A program made the translations under genes and the position numbers. This document shows positions 31,864 through 39,342 of a stretch of DNA of 39,342 bases, one piece after another; the first letter of the stretch is position 1; every line of letters starts with the position of its first letter. The stretch spans positions 1 to 39,342 of the forward strand of contig CAZERC010000017.1 of the NCBI GenBank assembly GCA_964515395.1, in the 5' to 3' direction. The DNA is from UBA1876 sp964515395. Lineage in GTDB: Bacteria > Synergistota > Synergistia > Synergistales > Thermovirgaceae. The notes under the pieces were generated by a model. The model worked only from the letters and a program-made list of their open reading frames with translations, was not told where the DNA came from and made no database searches.

Positions 31864-32336
31864 TACGCTTTTTCGCCATGGATGTTGACGGCACCCTGAC
31901 CGATGGCGGCATTTACCTCGATGGCCAGGGGGGCGAATGGAAGCGCTTTGACGTGCGCGACGGCTTCGGGATCGCGAAGCTGCGCAATGCGGGTATCATG
32001 GTCTGTATTATCAGCGGCAGATATTCTCCCGTGACTCAAAGAAGGGCCCTGGAGCTGGGGATCGATCTTGTCCGCCAGGACATCAAGGACAAGATCGGCC
32101 TTCTCCAGGATCTTGCCGCAGAGGTCGGAGTTTGCGATTCGGAAGTGGCCTACATTGGCGATGACGATAACGATGCGGAATGCATCCGGTGGGCTGGAAT
32201 GGGTTTTGCGCCTCGGGATGCCCAGCCTGCGGCGCTGGAGGCTGCAGATATGGTGACCGAAGCCACAGGCGGAAACGGGGCGGTCAGAGAAGCTGTTGAG
32301 CGGATACTCCAGACCCTCCAGGTGGAGGAAGGTTGA
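31860..32336 (+). CDS. kdsC: Kdo-8-phosphate phosphatase, HAD family
   Basis: This 158-residue phosphatase should release Kdo from Kdo-8-phosphate for the inner core of LPS. 'FAMDVDGTLTDGGIYLDGQGGEWKRFDVRDGFGIAKL' is the KdsC signature, with Asp8 and Asp10 as the HAD nucleophile pair. 'IISGRYS', Lys in 'KDKIGLL' and 'YIGDDDND' complete the HAD motifs. It lacks a cap domain, as KdsC does. The other Kdo genes (kdsA, kdsB, kdsD, waaA) are not in the window. ATGA overlap with lpxA. Confidence 0.9.
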   Translation: MIRFFAMDVDGTLTDGGIYLDGQGGEWKRFDVRDGFGIAKLRNAGIMVCIISGRYSPVTQRRALELGIDLVRQDIKDKIGLLQDLAAEVGVCDSEVAYIGDDDNDAECIRWAGMGFAPRDAQPAALEAADMVTEATGGNGAVREAVERILQTLQVEEG

Positions 32337-33460
32337 TGAAGACACGCGGCATGAAAAGGTTTTTCTTTCCTGTCCTGACCCTGGATCGCTATATCATCAC
32401 CCAGACGGCCAATGCTTTTGTGTTTGGTGTTCTCGCATTTACGGTGCTTCTTGTGGCAGGCGATCTGCTCTTTGAGATCGCCGACCTCATGATAGAGAGG
32501 GGAGTTTCTCTCTGGGTCGTAAGCCGGCTTTTTATCTATAAACTCCCAGGGGTCGTGGTCATGACCCTTCCCATGGCCTCGCTTCTGGCTGCCCTCCTGA
32601 CGTTCAGCAGACTTTCCTCGCAGAGCGAGATCATCGCCATGAAGGCCGCAGGGATCGCCTTTCAGCGAATTCTCCGTCCCGTGATCGCCGTATCGGTAAT
32701 TGTATCGATTTTTGCGATTTTCATGAACGAAAGCATCGTCCCCTTGTCGAACAAGGCGGCTGACAATGTCTTTCGTTTTGAAGTGGCCAGGGAGCAGCCC
32801 TCTCTTTTGAAAGAGCAGATCTTTTTGCGTGACGAACAGGGAGGACAGTTGAAGAGGGTTATCTACATCGCGAAGTTGTTGCAGAACAGGGGCGAGATGC
32901 AGGATATCCTGATACAGGATTTCGAGGAAGGGGCAATGAGTCGGATAACAAACGCCGAAAAGGCCTACTGGAAGGACGACAAATGGTTTCTCGAGGATGG
33001 CAAGACCTTCGAGGTTGCCAAAAGCGGGAAGGTAAACCTGCTGTTTTCCTTCGAAACCCAGGAAATGCCCCAGCTTCTGGAACCCGGGAAAATTGCTCGG
33101 GCGTCCAGGGACCCCGACGAGATGAGCGCCCTTGAACTGAAGGAATACATCAACATCATGGAAAAGCAGGGGGCCAACACAAATCCGCTGCTGGTCATGT
33201 TTCACCTGAAGCTTTCCCTCCCATGGGCCTGTGTGATCCTGGCCCTTCTGGGTTCGTCTCTCGGCGTCAGGCCTCACAGGACAGGGTCCGGCATCGGCCT
33301 TGCCGTGAGCGTCATGGTCGTTTTCGTCTACTATGTGCTCATGTCCTTTTTCAAATCTTTCGGCGAGGCTGGCTATCTTCCGCCTCTGGTCGCTGCCTGG
33401 ATGCCGAACCTGCTGTTTTTCGCCTATGCCCTCAGACTGGCCTTCAGGGCCAACAGGTAG
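32336..33460 (+). CDS. LptF/LptG-family LPS export permease
   Basis: This 374-residue inner-membrane protein belongs to the YjgP/YjgQ family, which with LptB extracts LPS from the inner membrane. 'LTLDRYIITQTANAFVFGVLAFTVLL' starts the first membrane helix. 'LPGVVVMTLPMASLLAALLTFSRLSSQSEIIAMKAAGI' is the conserved coupling region. About six helices enclose a periplasmic domain (near 135-270). Only one family member is visible, so LptF or LptG cannot be assigned. ATG 32336 is chosen; GGAGG is 7 nt upstream, and it overlaps the kdsC stop by one base. Confidence 0.91.
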   Translation: MKTRGMKRFFFPVLTLDRYIITQTANAFVFGVLAFTVLLVAGDLLFEIADLMIERGVSLWVVSRLFIYKLPGVVVMTLPMASLLAALLTFSRLSSQSEIIAMKAAGIAFQRILRPVIAVSVIVSIFAIFMNESIVPLSNKAADNVFRFEVAREQPSLLKEQIFLRDEQGGQLKRVIYIAKLLQNRGEMQDILIQDFEEGAMSRITNAEKAYWKDDKWFLEDGKTFEVAKSGKVNLLFSFETQEMPQLLEPGKIARASRDPDEMSALELKEYINIMEKQGANTNPLLVMFHLKLSLPWACVILALLGSSLGVRPHRTGSGIGLAVSVMVVFVYYVLMSFFKSFGEAGYLPPLVAAWMPNLLFFAYALRLAFRANR

Positions 33461-33472
33461 GAGGAGATTGTC

Positions 33473-34279
33473 GTGCCGGACATCGCTATCGCCCTCATTG
33501 CCGGGGAAGGAAAACTCCCGGTGGAAATTGCCCACCGGCTGATCCAGGGAGGGAGAAGGCCTCTTGTCTACGCGCTGGGCGGGAACCATGCGAGATTTGA
33601 GGGACTCGACCCGGAAGATGTGGTGCCCCTGGAAAATCCCGATCTGGAATTTGTCATTCAGGATCTTGCAAAAAGGGACATCCACAGGCTGATGCTGGCT
33701 GGACTGGTGCCCAAAACCCTCATGTACCGTCCGGACAATCTCGGAAGGAGTCTCGGCAGGATTCTGGAGAACCTCGATTCACGAGACGATCACACCCTTC
33801 TCGGGGCCATCGTCTCGGAAATAGAACGGGCGGGCGTGAGAGTGCTTCCCTACAAGGATTACATACCTGATCTTTTGGCTTCGGAAGGCCTCATAGCGGG
33901 ACGTTTCCCGAGTGACGCCGAGATGGCGGACATCGCCTACGCCAGGGAAGTGGCGCAAACCCTTTTGCCATTGTCTTTCGGACAAACCCTGGCCGTGCAC
34001 GGTAAGGCCGTTGTTGCCGTCGAAGCCATGGAGGGAACGGATCAGATGATCAAAAGGGCCGGTGAACTCGTCAATGGCGGCATCTTGCTGAAAATGATGC
34101 GGGAGGACCAGGATGAGAGGTACGATCTTCCGACAGTCGGACCTTCAACGATCAGGGGCATGGCTTCGGCCGGTCTGAGTTGCCTTGCCGTCGAAGCGGG
34201 GAAAACCATTGTTCTTGAAAGGGATGATTTGGCCCGTCTCGCCCGGGAAGCGGGGATAGCCGTATGGGGGCTCAGGTAG
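33473..34279 (+). CDS. lpxI: UDP-2,3-diacylglucosamine pyrophosphatase LpxI
   Basis: This 268-residue enzyme cleaves UDP-2,3-diacylglucosamine to lipid X and UMP. LpxI (DUF1009) replaces LpxH in many bacteria. 'IALIAGEGKLPVEIAHRL', 'GALVSEIE'-like 'LLGAIVSEIERAGVRVLP', 'VAVEAMEGTDQMIKRAGEL' and 'DLPTVGPSTIRGMASAGLSCLAVEAG' match the family. GTG 33473 has GGAGGAG upstream. The gene overlaps lpxB by 16 nt, the next enzyme of the pathway. Confidence 0.94.
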   Translation: MPDIAIALIAGEGKLPVEIAHRLIQGGRRPLVYALGGNHARFEGLDPEDVVPLENPDLEFVIQDLAKRDIHRLMLAGLVPKTLMYRPDNLGRSLGRILENLDSRDDHTLLGAIVSEIERAGVRVLPYKDYIPDLLASEGLIAGRFPSDAEMADIAYAREVAQTLLPLSFGQTLAVHGKAVVAVEAMEGTDQMIKRAGELVNGGILLKMMREDQDERYDLPTVGPSTIRGMASAGLSCLAVEAGKTIVLERDDLARLAREAGIAVWGLR

Positions 34280-35403
34280 GAACCGTCTTCGTCAGTTGTG
34301 GAGAGACGTCAGGAGATCAATACGCTTCGGCGCTGGCAAAAGCTCTCAGGGATGAAGGATTTGCCGGCCGGGTCTGGGGAATGGCCGGACCCGAAAGCGC
34401 AGCTTCAGGTGTTGAAGTCGAGTGGTCCATGGATGAGCTTCAGCTCATGGGAATTGTCGAAGTCCTGGGGGCAATCCCCCGCCTTTTCCGGCTGAGATCC
34501 AGGATTGTGGAACGGATTCTCGCAGAAAGGCCTTCCGTCCTTGTCCTCATCGACAGTCCGGATTTTCATCTTCCCCTGCTTTCATCTCTCCGGAAACGTG
34601 GCTACAAAGGGAAGGCCGTGTATCTTTGTCCCCCGACGGTCTGGGCGTGGCGGCCATCGCGCACGGAAAAACTGAAGAGACTTTGTGACTTGTGCCTTCC
34701 CCTGTTCAGGTTTGAACACGAGTTCCTGCTCCGGCACGATGTCAGGAGCAGGTGGATCGGTCATCCCCTCAAGGATCGCCTTGACGGATTCCTCCCGGAC
34801 AGGGATCTGAAAAAACGCCTCGAAGGAAAAGACATCATCGGGCTCCTGCCGGGAAGCCGGCCCGGTGAGGTTGCGCGTCTTTTGCCGCCATTGCTTGATG
34901 CAGGACGAAAGCTTCGGGCGGAGGGGTATTATCCCCTGGTGTCGCTTGCGCCTCACCTGCCACGGGGGACACGGCGTTTCCTGCGTGAGTCGGCTGCGGA
35001 TTCCGACATCGATGTGTACGAAGGCCCCGGGAAACATGTCCTGGCCGTTTCCCTCGCCGTGGCCGGGGCAAGCGGGACCGTTGCCGTCGAGTCGCTCATT
35101 CTCAAAACGTTCATGGTCGTCCTGTACAGGGCCTCTTCCAGTTCATGGCTTGCCTACAGGCTTTTTGTGAAGACTCCCTGGATTTCGATACCGAATATCC
35201 TGGCCGGTGATGAAATATTCCCCGAGTTCCTGCAATCCGATGCCACTGCCCGAAACGTCCTCTACAGCCTGAACAGGTATTGCGAAAATGCGGAATACCG
35301 AAGGAGGACGGAATCGCTCATGGAAAAGGCCGTCGGTGAGCTCGGGGAAAAAGGTGCCGTGCAGGATTGGGCGAGGGCCCTGCTGGAGGAGCTGAAACAG
35401 TGA
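34264..35403 (+). CDS. lpxB: Lipid-A-disaccharide synthase
   Basis: This 379-residue glycosyltransferase (GT19) joins lipid X and UDP-diacylglucosamine. 'VFVSCGETSGDQYASALAKAL' is the LpxB N-terminal signature, 'WSMDELQLMGIVEVL' and 'DSPDFHLPLLSSLRKRG' follow, and 'YLCPPTVWAWRPSRTEKLKRLCD' is typical. 'IGLLPGSRPGEVARLLPPLLDA' and 'ASGTVAVESLI' form the sugar-nucleotide region, then 'ISIPNILAGDEIFPEFLQ'. The start ATG overlaps lpxI. This is the orthodox LpxB; two further LpxB-like sequences follow in the window. Confidence 0.95.
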   Translation: MGAQVGTVFVSCGETSGDQYASALAKALRDEGFAGRVWGMAGPESAASGVEVEWSMDELQLMGIVEVLGAIPRLFRLRSRIVERILAERPSVLVLIDSPDFHLPLLSSLRKRGYKGKAVYLCPPTVWAWRPSRTEKLKRLCDLCLPLFRFEHEFLLRHDVRSRWIGHPLKDRLDGFLPDRDLKKRLEGKDIIGLLPGSRPGEVARLLPPLLDAGRKLRAEGYYPLVSLAPHLPRGTRRFLRESAADSDIDVYEGPGKHVLAVSLAVAGASGTVAVESLILKTFMVVLYRASSSSWLAYRLFVKTPWISIPNILAGDEIFPEFLQSDATARNVLYSLNRYCENAEYRRRTESLMEKAVGELGEKGAVQDWARALLEELKQ

Positions 35404-36485
35404 AGCGTGTTTTGATCCTGACGAACGGACCGGGAGAACTCTGGTGCTGGGTCCGTCCTCTCATTCCCCTTTTGAAAGCATCGGGTTGCCATGTTACGGT
35501 CAGGATGCTGCCGTGCCAGTTTGCCACCGGCGAAGAGTGCAGGGTTGCCTCCCTGCTCGGAGCGGATGAAGTGGTACCGCCTGGGGGGACACTCTCCACG
35601 CTGTGGCACGTGCGCCGAAGGACCTCTGACCTGGTGCTGCAGATGGGTGGAGACCTCATGTACGGACTCGGAGCAGCGGGTCGGGGTATTCCCCTTTTTT
35701 GTTATTCCTACGGACGCAAGTCCTTCATGTCCCGTGCGGAACGCTTCCTCACCGCCTGGCCCCGGATGGTCCCCGGGGCGACGGATGTTGTGGGGGACCT
35801 CGTCGCCGATGCCTTGAGCATGGATGAAGGACTGTCACCGTGGTCACCCGGGAGGGAATTCAGGCTCGCTCTCTTCCCTGGAAGCCGTCCTGTCATCCGT
35901 GAAGCCTCTTTCAAGTTCCTTGCGGAGCTCAAAAGACGCCTTGACGACAGCGGCCTTTCCCTCGAAACTCTTACGGTAATGTCGCCCTTCGCAACGGATG
36001 AAGAAAACGTGCGGTGGGAGCAGGCCGGGCTGAACCCGGTGCGGACGGGCGCCGGGACTGTGTTGAAGGAGGCCGACCTTGCCCTGACGCAGCCCGGGAC
36101 GAATACGCTGGAGCTGCTTCATGCGGGCGTTCCGGCCATTGTTGCCGTTCCCTTTTCGTTTCTGCGACGTATCCCCCTGTCGGGTATCATCGGGATGATT
36201 GACAGGAGCTTTGCCGGGATCGGCTGGCTGAAGGAGCAGTACCTCAGGTCGGCCTCGAAAAGGCGGGGATTTCTCGCCTGGCCGAACAGGATCGCAGGGT
36301 ACGAGATCATGCAGGAGATGGCGGGAGATGTCACACCCGAGGATCTGGCAAAAGCGGTCCTGGACCTTTTGGCGGACAAGAAAAAGCGGGCGTTCCAGCG
36401 GGAAGCGTTGCTGAAACTGTCAAAGGGGTCCGGGGCGGCGGAAAAAATCGTTTCGCTGATTTCGAAGAGACTTGATATAGGATGA
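35400..36485 (+). CDS. LpxB-like GT-B glycosyltransferase paralogue
   Basis: This 361-residue protein resembles LpxB but is not a standard copy. 'RVLILTNGPGELWCWVRPLIPLL' replaces the LpxB SGExSGD start. 'LALFPGSRPVIREASFKFLAEL', 'LALTQPGTNTLELLHAGVPAIVAVPF' and 'FLAWPNRIAGYEIMQEM' match the sugar-nucleotide half and the P-N-I-I-A-G region of LpxB. The start GTG 35400 overlaps the lpxB stop (GTGA) with GGAGGAG 8 nt upstream. Function is unknown; a glycolipid transfer related to lipid A is the likely class. Confidence 0.75.
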   Translation: MKRVLILTNGPGELWCWVRPLIPLLKASGCHVTVRMLPCQFATGEECRVASLLGADEVVPPGGTLSTLWHVRRRTSDLVLQMGGDLMYGLGAAGRGIPLFCYSYGRKSFMSRAERFLTAWPRMVPGATDVVGDLVADALSMDEGLSPWSPGREFRLALFPGSRPVIREASFKFLAELKRRLDDSGLSLETLTVMSPFATDEENVRWEQAGLNPVRTGAGTVLKEADLALTQPGTNTLELLHAGVPAIVAVPFSFLRRIPLSGIIGMIDRSFAGIGWLKEQYLRSASKRRGFLAWPNRIAGYEIMQEMAGDVTPEDLAKAVLDLLADKKKRAFQREALLKLSKGSGAAEKIVSLISKRLDIG

Positions 36486-36489
36486 TTCG

Positions 36490-38244
36490 ATGAAGGGAAA
36501 AAAGAGCATTTACGCAAGACTGCTTTCTTACGGAAGGCCGTATCTGCCGAGGTTTTTTTCAGCCGCGGCATGCATGGTTCTGGCCTCGGCCTGCAACGTG
36601 GTGGCCCCCTGGCTGCTGAAGGACATCGTCGACGATGTCCTCATCAGCAAGGACATGGAGATGCTCAATTTCCTCGCCGTGGGGCTTGTCCTGCTTTACG
36701 TGGGAAAGAACGTGGCCTACTACGGGCAACAATACCTGATGAACTGGGTGGGACACCGGGTGGTCATGGACATCCGCCTGAAGCTCTACGACCATACCCA
36801 GAGGATGTCCCTGAAATACCTGTACGGAACCCGTGTCGGGGAACTCATATCGAGGCTGACCAACGATGTCACGAAAGTGCAGGAGATGATTACCACCGTC
36901 ATCATAGACATCGTGGTCCACGGCCTGAGCTTCGTCGGGATGATCGCTTTTCTGCTCATTCTGAACTGGAAGCTTACGGCGATTACCTTCATCGTGCTCC
37001 CCGTGGCCGCCTGGGTGCTGGACAAGGCATCGAAGAAACTCCGGGCCGTCGGGCATGACATCCAGCGGAGACTGGCCGACCTTTCCGCCACCGCCTACGA
37101 GGCGATCTCGGCGATACGGATCGTGCGGTCCTTTGCGACGGAGGAACAGGAATTCGCCAGATTCCGGGACCAAAACAGGCTGCACTTCAAGGCTCTCATG
37201 CACGGGACCCAGGTCAATGCCGCATTGGCGGGCACCATCGAGGTGATCCTGGTCACGGCTTTGGCCGTCATCTTGTGGTTCGGCGGCCGTCTTGTCATCG
37301 GAGGTGAGATGACCCCCGGGGAGCTCGTGGCCTTTTTGGGGTACCTGGCTCTCCTCGTCCAGCCCATTCGGGCCTTTTCCAGGGTTGTGGCCAAAATGCA
37401 GCAGGGCCTGGCCTCGGCGGACAGGATTTTCGAAATTCTCGATACCCAAAGCGAGGTTGTCCTTCCAAAAGATCCTGTGTCCCTTCCGGATATTACGGGT
37501 CGCGTGGATTTCGACGGCGTCTTTTTCTCATACCGTGACGAAAGCTGGGTGCTCAAGGATGTCAATATTTCCGTGGCACCCGGGGAAAAAGTGGCTCTCG
37601 TGGGGCCCACAGGCGCAGGGAAATCAACTTTGGCCGACATGATCCCGCGGTTTTACGATCCTCAGCAGGGAACCGTGCGGATTGACGGGGTAGATGTAAA
37701 GCTCCTTGATTTGAGGACCCTCAGGCGGCAGATCGGGATCGTCCCCCAGGATCCCGTGCTCCTCAAGGGGTCCGTCGCTTTCAATATCGCCTACGGACTC
37801 GATCATCCTGAAGATGAGGTCATCGTGAATGCAGCGAAAGTGGCCGGGATCCACCGCTTCATCGAAAGCCTTCCCGAAGGATACAAGACGGAAGTCGGTG
37901 AACGGGGAGTGACGCTGAGCGGGGGCCAGCGACAGCGGCTTGCCATCGCGCGGGCCATCGTCAGGAACCCCAGGATCCTCATTCTTGACGAGGCGACTTC
38001 GTCCCTCGATGCCGCCGTGGAACAGGAAATACAGGAAGCCATGCAGAAGGCCATGAAAGGCAGGACCTCCATCATCATTGCCCACCGTCTTTCGACGGTT
38101 CGGGAGGCGGACCGGATTGTGGTCCTTGACAAGGGCATGGTCGTGGAAGAGGGACCTCATGAAGAGCTCAAAAGAGCCGGGGGGCTCTATGCGAGACTTT
38201 ACGCGCTTCAGTTCGGTGGTGACCATGCACAGGCTTCTGGATAG
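36490..38244 (+). CDS. msbA: Lipid A export ABC transporter MsbA family
   Basis: This 584-residue half-transporter has six N-terminal membrane helices (about 15-310) and a C-terminal ATPase. Walker A is 'GPTGAGKST' (372-380), the signature is 'LSGGQRQRLAIARA' from 476, Walker B is 'ILILDEATSSLD' and the switch is 'IIAHRLSTV'. It should flip lipid A-core across the inner membrane, judged from its place among lpx genes; other substrates cannot be excluded from sequence alone. It starts 4 nt after the previous stop and overlaps the lpxK-type gene by 20 nt. Confidence 0.91.
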   Translation: MKGKKSIYARLLSYGRPYLPRFFSAAACMVLASACNVVAPWLLKDIVDDVLISKDMEMLNFLAVGLVLLYVGKNVAYYGQQYLMNWVGHRVVMDIRLKLYDHTQRMSLKYLYGTRVGELISRLTNDVTKVQEMITTVIIDIVVHGLSFVGMIAFLLILNWKLTAITFIVLPVAAWVLDKASKKLRAVGHDIQRRLADLSATAYEAISAIRIVRSFATEEQEFARFRDQNRLHFKALMHGTQVNAALAGTIEVILVTALAVILWFGGRLVIGGEMTPGELVAFLGYLALLVQPIRAFSRVVAKMQQGLASADRIFEILDTQSEVVLPKDPVSLPDITGRVDFDGVFFSYRDESWVLKDVNISVAPGEKVALVGPTGAGKSTLADMIPRFYDPQQGTVRIDGVDVKLLDLRTLRRQIGIVPQDPVLLKGSVAFNIAYGLDHPEDEVIVNAAKVAGIHRFIESLPEGYKTEVGERGVTLSGGQRQRLAIARAIVRNPRILILDEATSSLDAAVEQEIQEAMQKAMKGRTSIIIAHRLSTVREADRIVVLDKGMVVEEGPHEELKRAGGLYARLYALQFGGDHAQASG

Positions 38245-39342
38245 CTACTTGAGGTTCATCAGGGGAGAAAAAAGTTCACCCGCCTGGTTTGTCCTTGCCC
38301 CGCTTTCGTGGGTTGTGTCCGTTGTGGTCTCCCTTCGCGCCGGTTTTTATGATCACGGGCTCAGACGCACCGTCGAGCCGCCCCTTCCGGTGATCAGCGT
38401 CGGGAACCTGACCCATGGGGGGACGAACAAGACGCCCTTTGTGGAGCTTCTGGCGCGAATCGTCGGCGGCGCCGGCATCAGGGTGGGGATCGTTTCAAGA
38501 GGATACGGAAAAAAAGGTCGGGCGCCCCGCCTCATCCGCGGCGGCGATACGCCGGACAAGACGGCCGTTGGTGACGAGGCTGCCCTTCTTTCGAGGAAAC
38601 TGCCGGATTTTCCGGTGTGCGTTTCCCCGGATCGTCTGGAGGGTATACGGCGCCTTGCGGCGGAAGGTGTGGAGATCGCCCTTGCCGACGATGCCTTCCA
38701 GCACAGGAGGCTTGGCCGAGATGCGGACATCGTCCTTGTCGACGCCACCTGCCCATGGGGGAACGGTCACCTCTTTCCCCTCGGCATGCTCAGGGAGAAG
38801 CCACGGGCCCTTGACCGCGCCGACATGGTGATTATTACCAAATCCGACCAGGTACCCAAAGAGAAGAGGGAGGAACTTACGGGAGAACTTTCCCGTTTAT
38901 GTGGGGTGGAAAATGTCTTTACGGCGGGCCTTGCCCTCAGGGGATGGTCCCGCTGGAATGGCGCCTGGGAAGACACAGGAACCCCTCCAGCCGGTGCAGC
39001 CGTGGCCTTTTCGGCCATCGGGAACCCCGAAAGCTTTCAGGCTTTTCTCGAAGGGCAGGGCGTGTTCCCAAAGCATCATGTCAGGTTCAGAGACCATCAT
39101 TCCTATTCGGTCCGTGACATGAATGCCATTTTGCGTGTTTCAGATGAAAACGGCGCCGAATCGCTTATTTGCACCGAAAAGGATATTTACAATCTTCCGG
39201 AGGACTGGACGCCGCCGGTTCCGTTGTTCGTTCCCGTCGTGGGGATTGTCGTTCACGACATGGACAGGTTTCTTGAGCGCCTGTCTGAAATACTGCGGCC
39301 CAAGGTCGTCGTGGCTTCAAACGGATACGGGGAGGATGCCAT
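38225..39342 (+). CDS. lpxK: LpxK tetraacyldisaccharide 4'-kinase, reading into an LpxB-like domain (3' end missing)
   Basis: 372 codons are visible and the frame is still open at the window end. Residues 1-357 are LpxK: a membrane-near helix ('WFVLAPLSWVVSVVVSL'), the P-loop 'SVGNLTHGGTNKTPFVELLARI', 'VSRGYGKK', 'GDEAALLSRKLPDFPVCVSPDR', 'ADDAFQHRRLGRDADIVLVDA', 'TKSDQV' and 'ICTEKDIYNL'. The P-loop has Asn where most LpxK have Gly (GGTGKTP). LpxK alone would end near residue 355, but the sequence runs on as 'RPKVVVASNGYGEDA', the start motif of LpxB-related proteins. It transfers phosphate to the 4' position of lipid A precursor. ATG 38225 lies inside the msbA end; GTG 38219 is possible. 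Confidence 0.9.
   Translation, partial: MHRLLDSYLRFIRGEKSSPAWFVLAPLSWVVSVVVSLRAGFYDHGLRRTVEPPLPVISVGNLTHGGTNKTPFVELLARIVGGAGIRVGIVSRGYGKKGRAPRLIRGGDTPDKTAVGDEAALLSRKLPDFPVCVSPDRLEGIRRLAAEGVEIALADDAFQHRRLGRDADIVLVDATCPWGNGHLFPLGMLREKPRALDRADMVIITKSDQVPKEKREELTGELSRLCGVENVFTAGLALRGWSRWNGAWEDTGTPPAGAAVAFSAIGNPESFQAFLEGQGVFPKHHVRFRDHHSYSVRDMNAILRVSDENGAESLICTEKDIYNLPEDWTPPVPLFVPVVGIVVHDMDRFLERLSEILRPKVVVASNGYGEDA

Noticed and set aside
32150..33685. 511-codon minus-strand open frame opposite kdsC and the LptF/G gene
   Set aside because: The plus strand carries clear families here; the antisense translation is rich in His, Gly, Pro and Gln without any recognisable motif.

Overview
The window looks like chromosome of a moderately GC-rich, diderm, amino-acid-fermenting anaerobe, most likely a member of the Synergistota. 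Three observations support this. First, there is a clostridial-style housekeeping block (lepB-rbgA-rnhB-yraN-comM-dprA-topA-trmFO-xerC-hslV-hslU-codY). Second, it shares the window with a long lipid A/LPS and outer-membrane operon (bamA-lpxD-lpxC-fabZ-lpxA-kdsC-lptF/G-lpxI-lpxB-msbA-lpxK). Third, there is a ferredoxin-dependent indolepyruvate oxidoreductase (iorAB). The phylum is an inference from gene content; a diderm Bacillota lineage such as Negativicutes is the main alternative. No mobile element, CRISPR array or clear pseudogene was seen, and nearly all genes are on the + strand. Layout from left to right: (1) 1-1239: tRNA-Ser on the minus strand, then a small exported protein and a CoA-binding protein. 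(2) 1260-3484: an iron-sulfur operon iscS-iscU-MOSC with a clear sigma-70 promoter, a palindrome at the likely transcription start, and a strong terminator. (3) 3475-6434: a hot-dog thioesterase overlapping iorA-iorB, then a second strong terminator. (4) 6457-6936: an orphan pseudopilin-like protein. (5) 6946-15870: a run of mostly overlapping or closely spaced genes from lepB to trmFO for secretion, ribosome assembly, RNA/DNA processing and DNA uptake. (6) 15891-19670: xerC-hslV-hslU-codY. Its promoter appears to give a leaderless mRNA and carries a 12/15 match to the CodY box. (7) 19685-20293: a one-gene S1-domain unit whose terminator overlaps the start of the next gene. (8) 20276-23187: DUF501-ppx-argH. 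(9) 23250-23582: a Lys-Glu-Thr tRNA operon with near-consensus promoter and UUCG terminator. (10) 23603-24262: a histidine phosphatase. (11) 24277-39342: a long co-directional envelope run that starts with a sigma-70-type factor and a one-pass membrane protein, continues through bamA and an unknown exported protein, then the Raetz pathway, and leaves the window inside an lpxK-type gene. The envelope run makes the acceptor sugar lipid (LpxA, LpxC, LpxD), cleaves UDP-diacylglucosamine (LpxI), condenses the disaccharide (LpxB), phosphorylates it (LpxK), flips it (MsbA) and helps export LPS (LptF/G). BamA inserts outer-membrane proteins, and KdsC supplies a step of Kdo synthesis. The most notable observations are these: the last gene reads without a stop from LpxK into a second LpxB-like domain; there are three different LpxB-type N-terminal motifs within about 5 kb; CodY has a near-identical DNA-binding domain but a changed amino-acid pocket and has a CodY-box-like site at its own operon; a perfect 18-bp inverted repeat lies inside the signal-peptide coding region of the gene after bamA; and a sigma factor/membrane protein pair heads the envelope operon.
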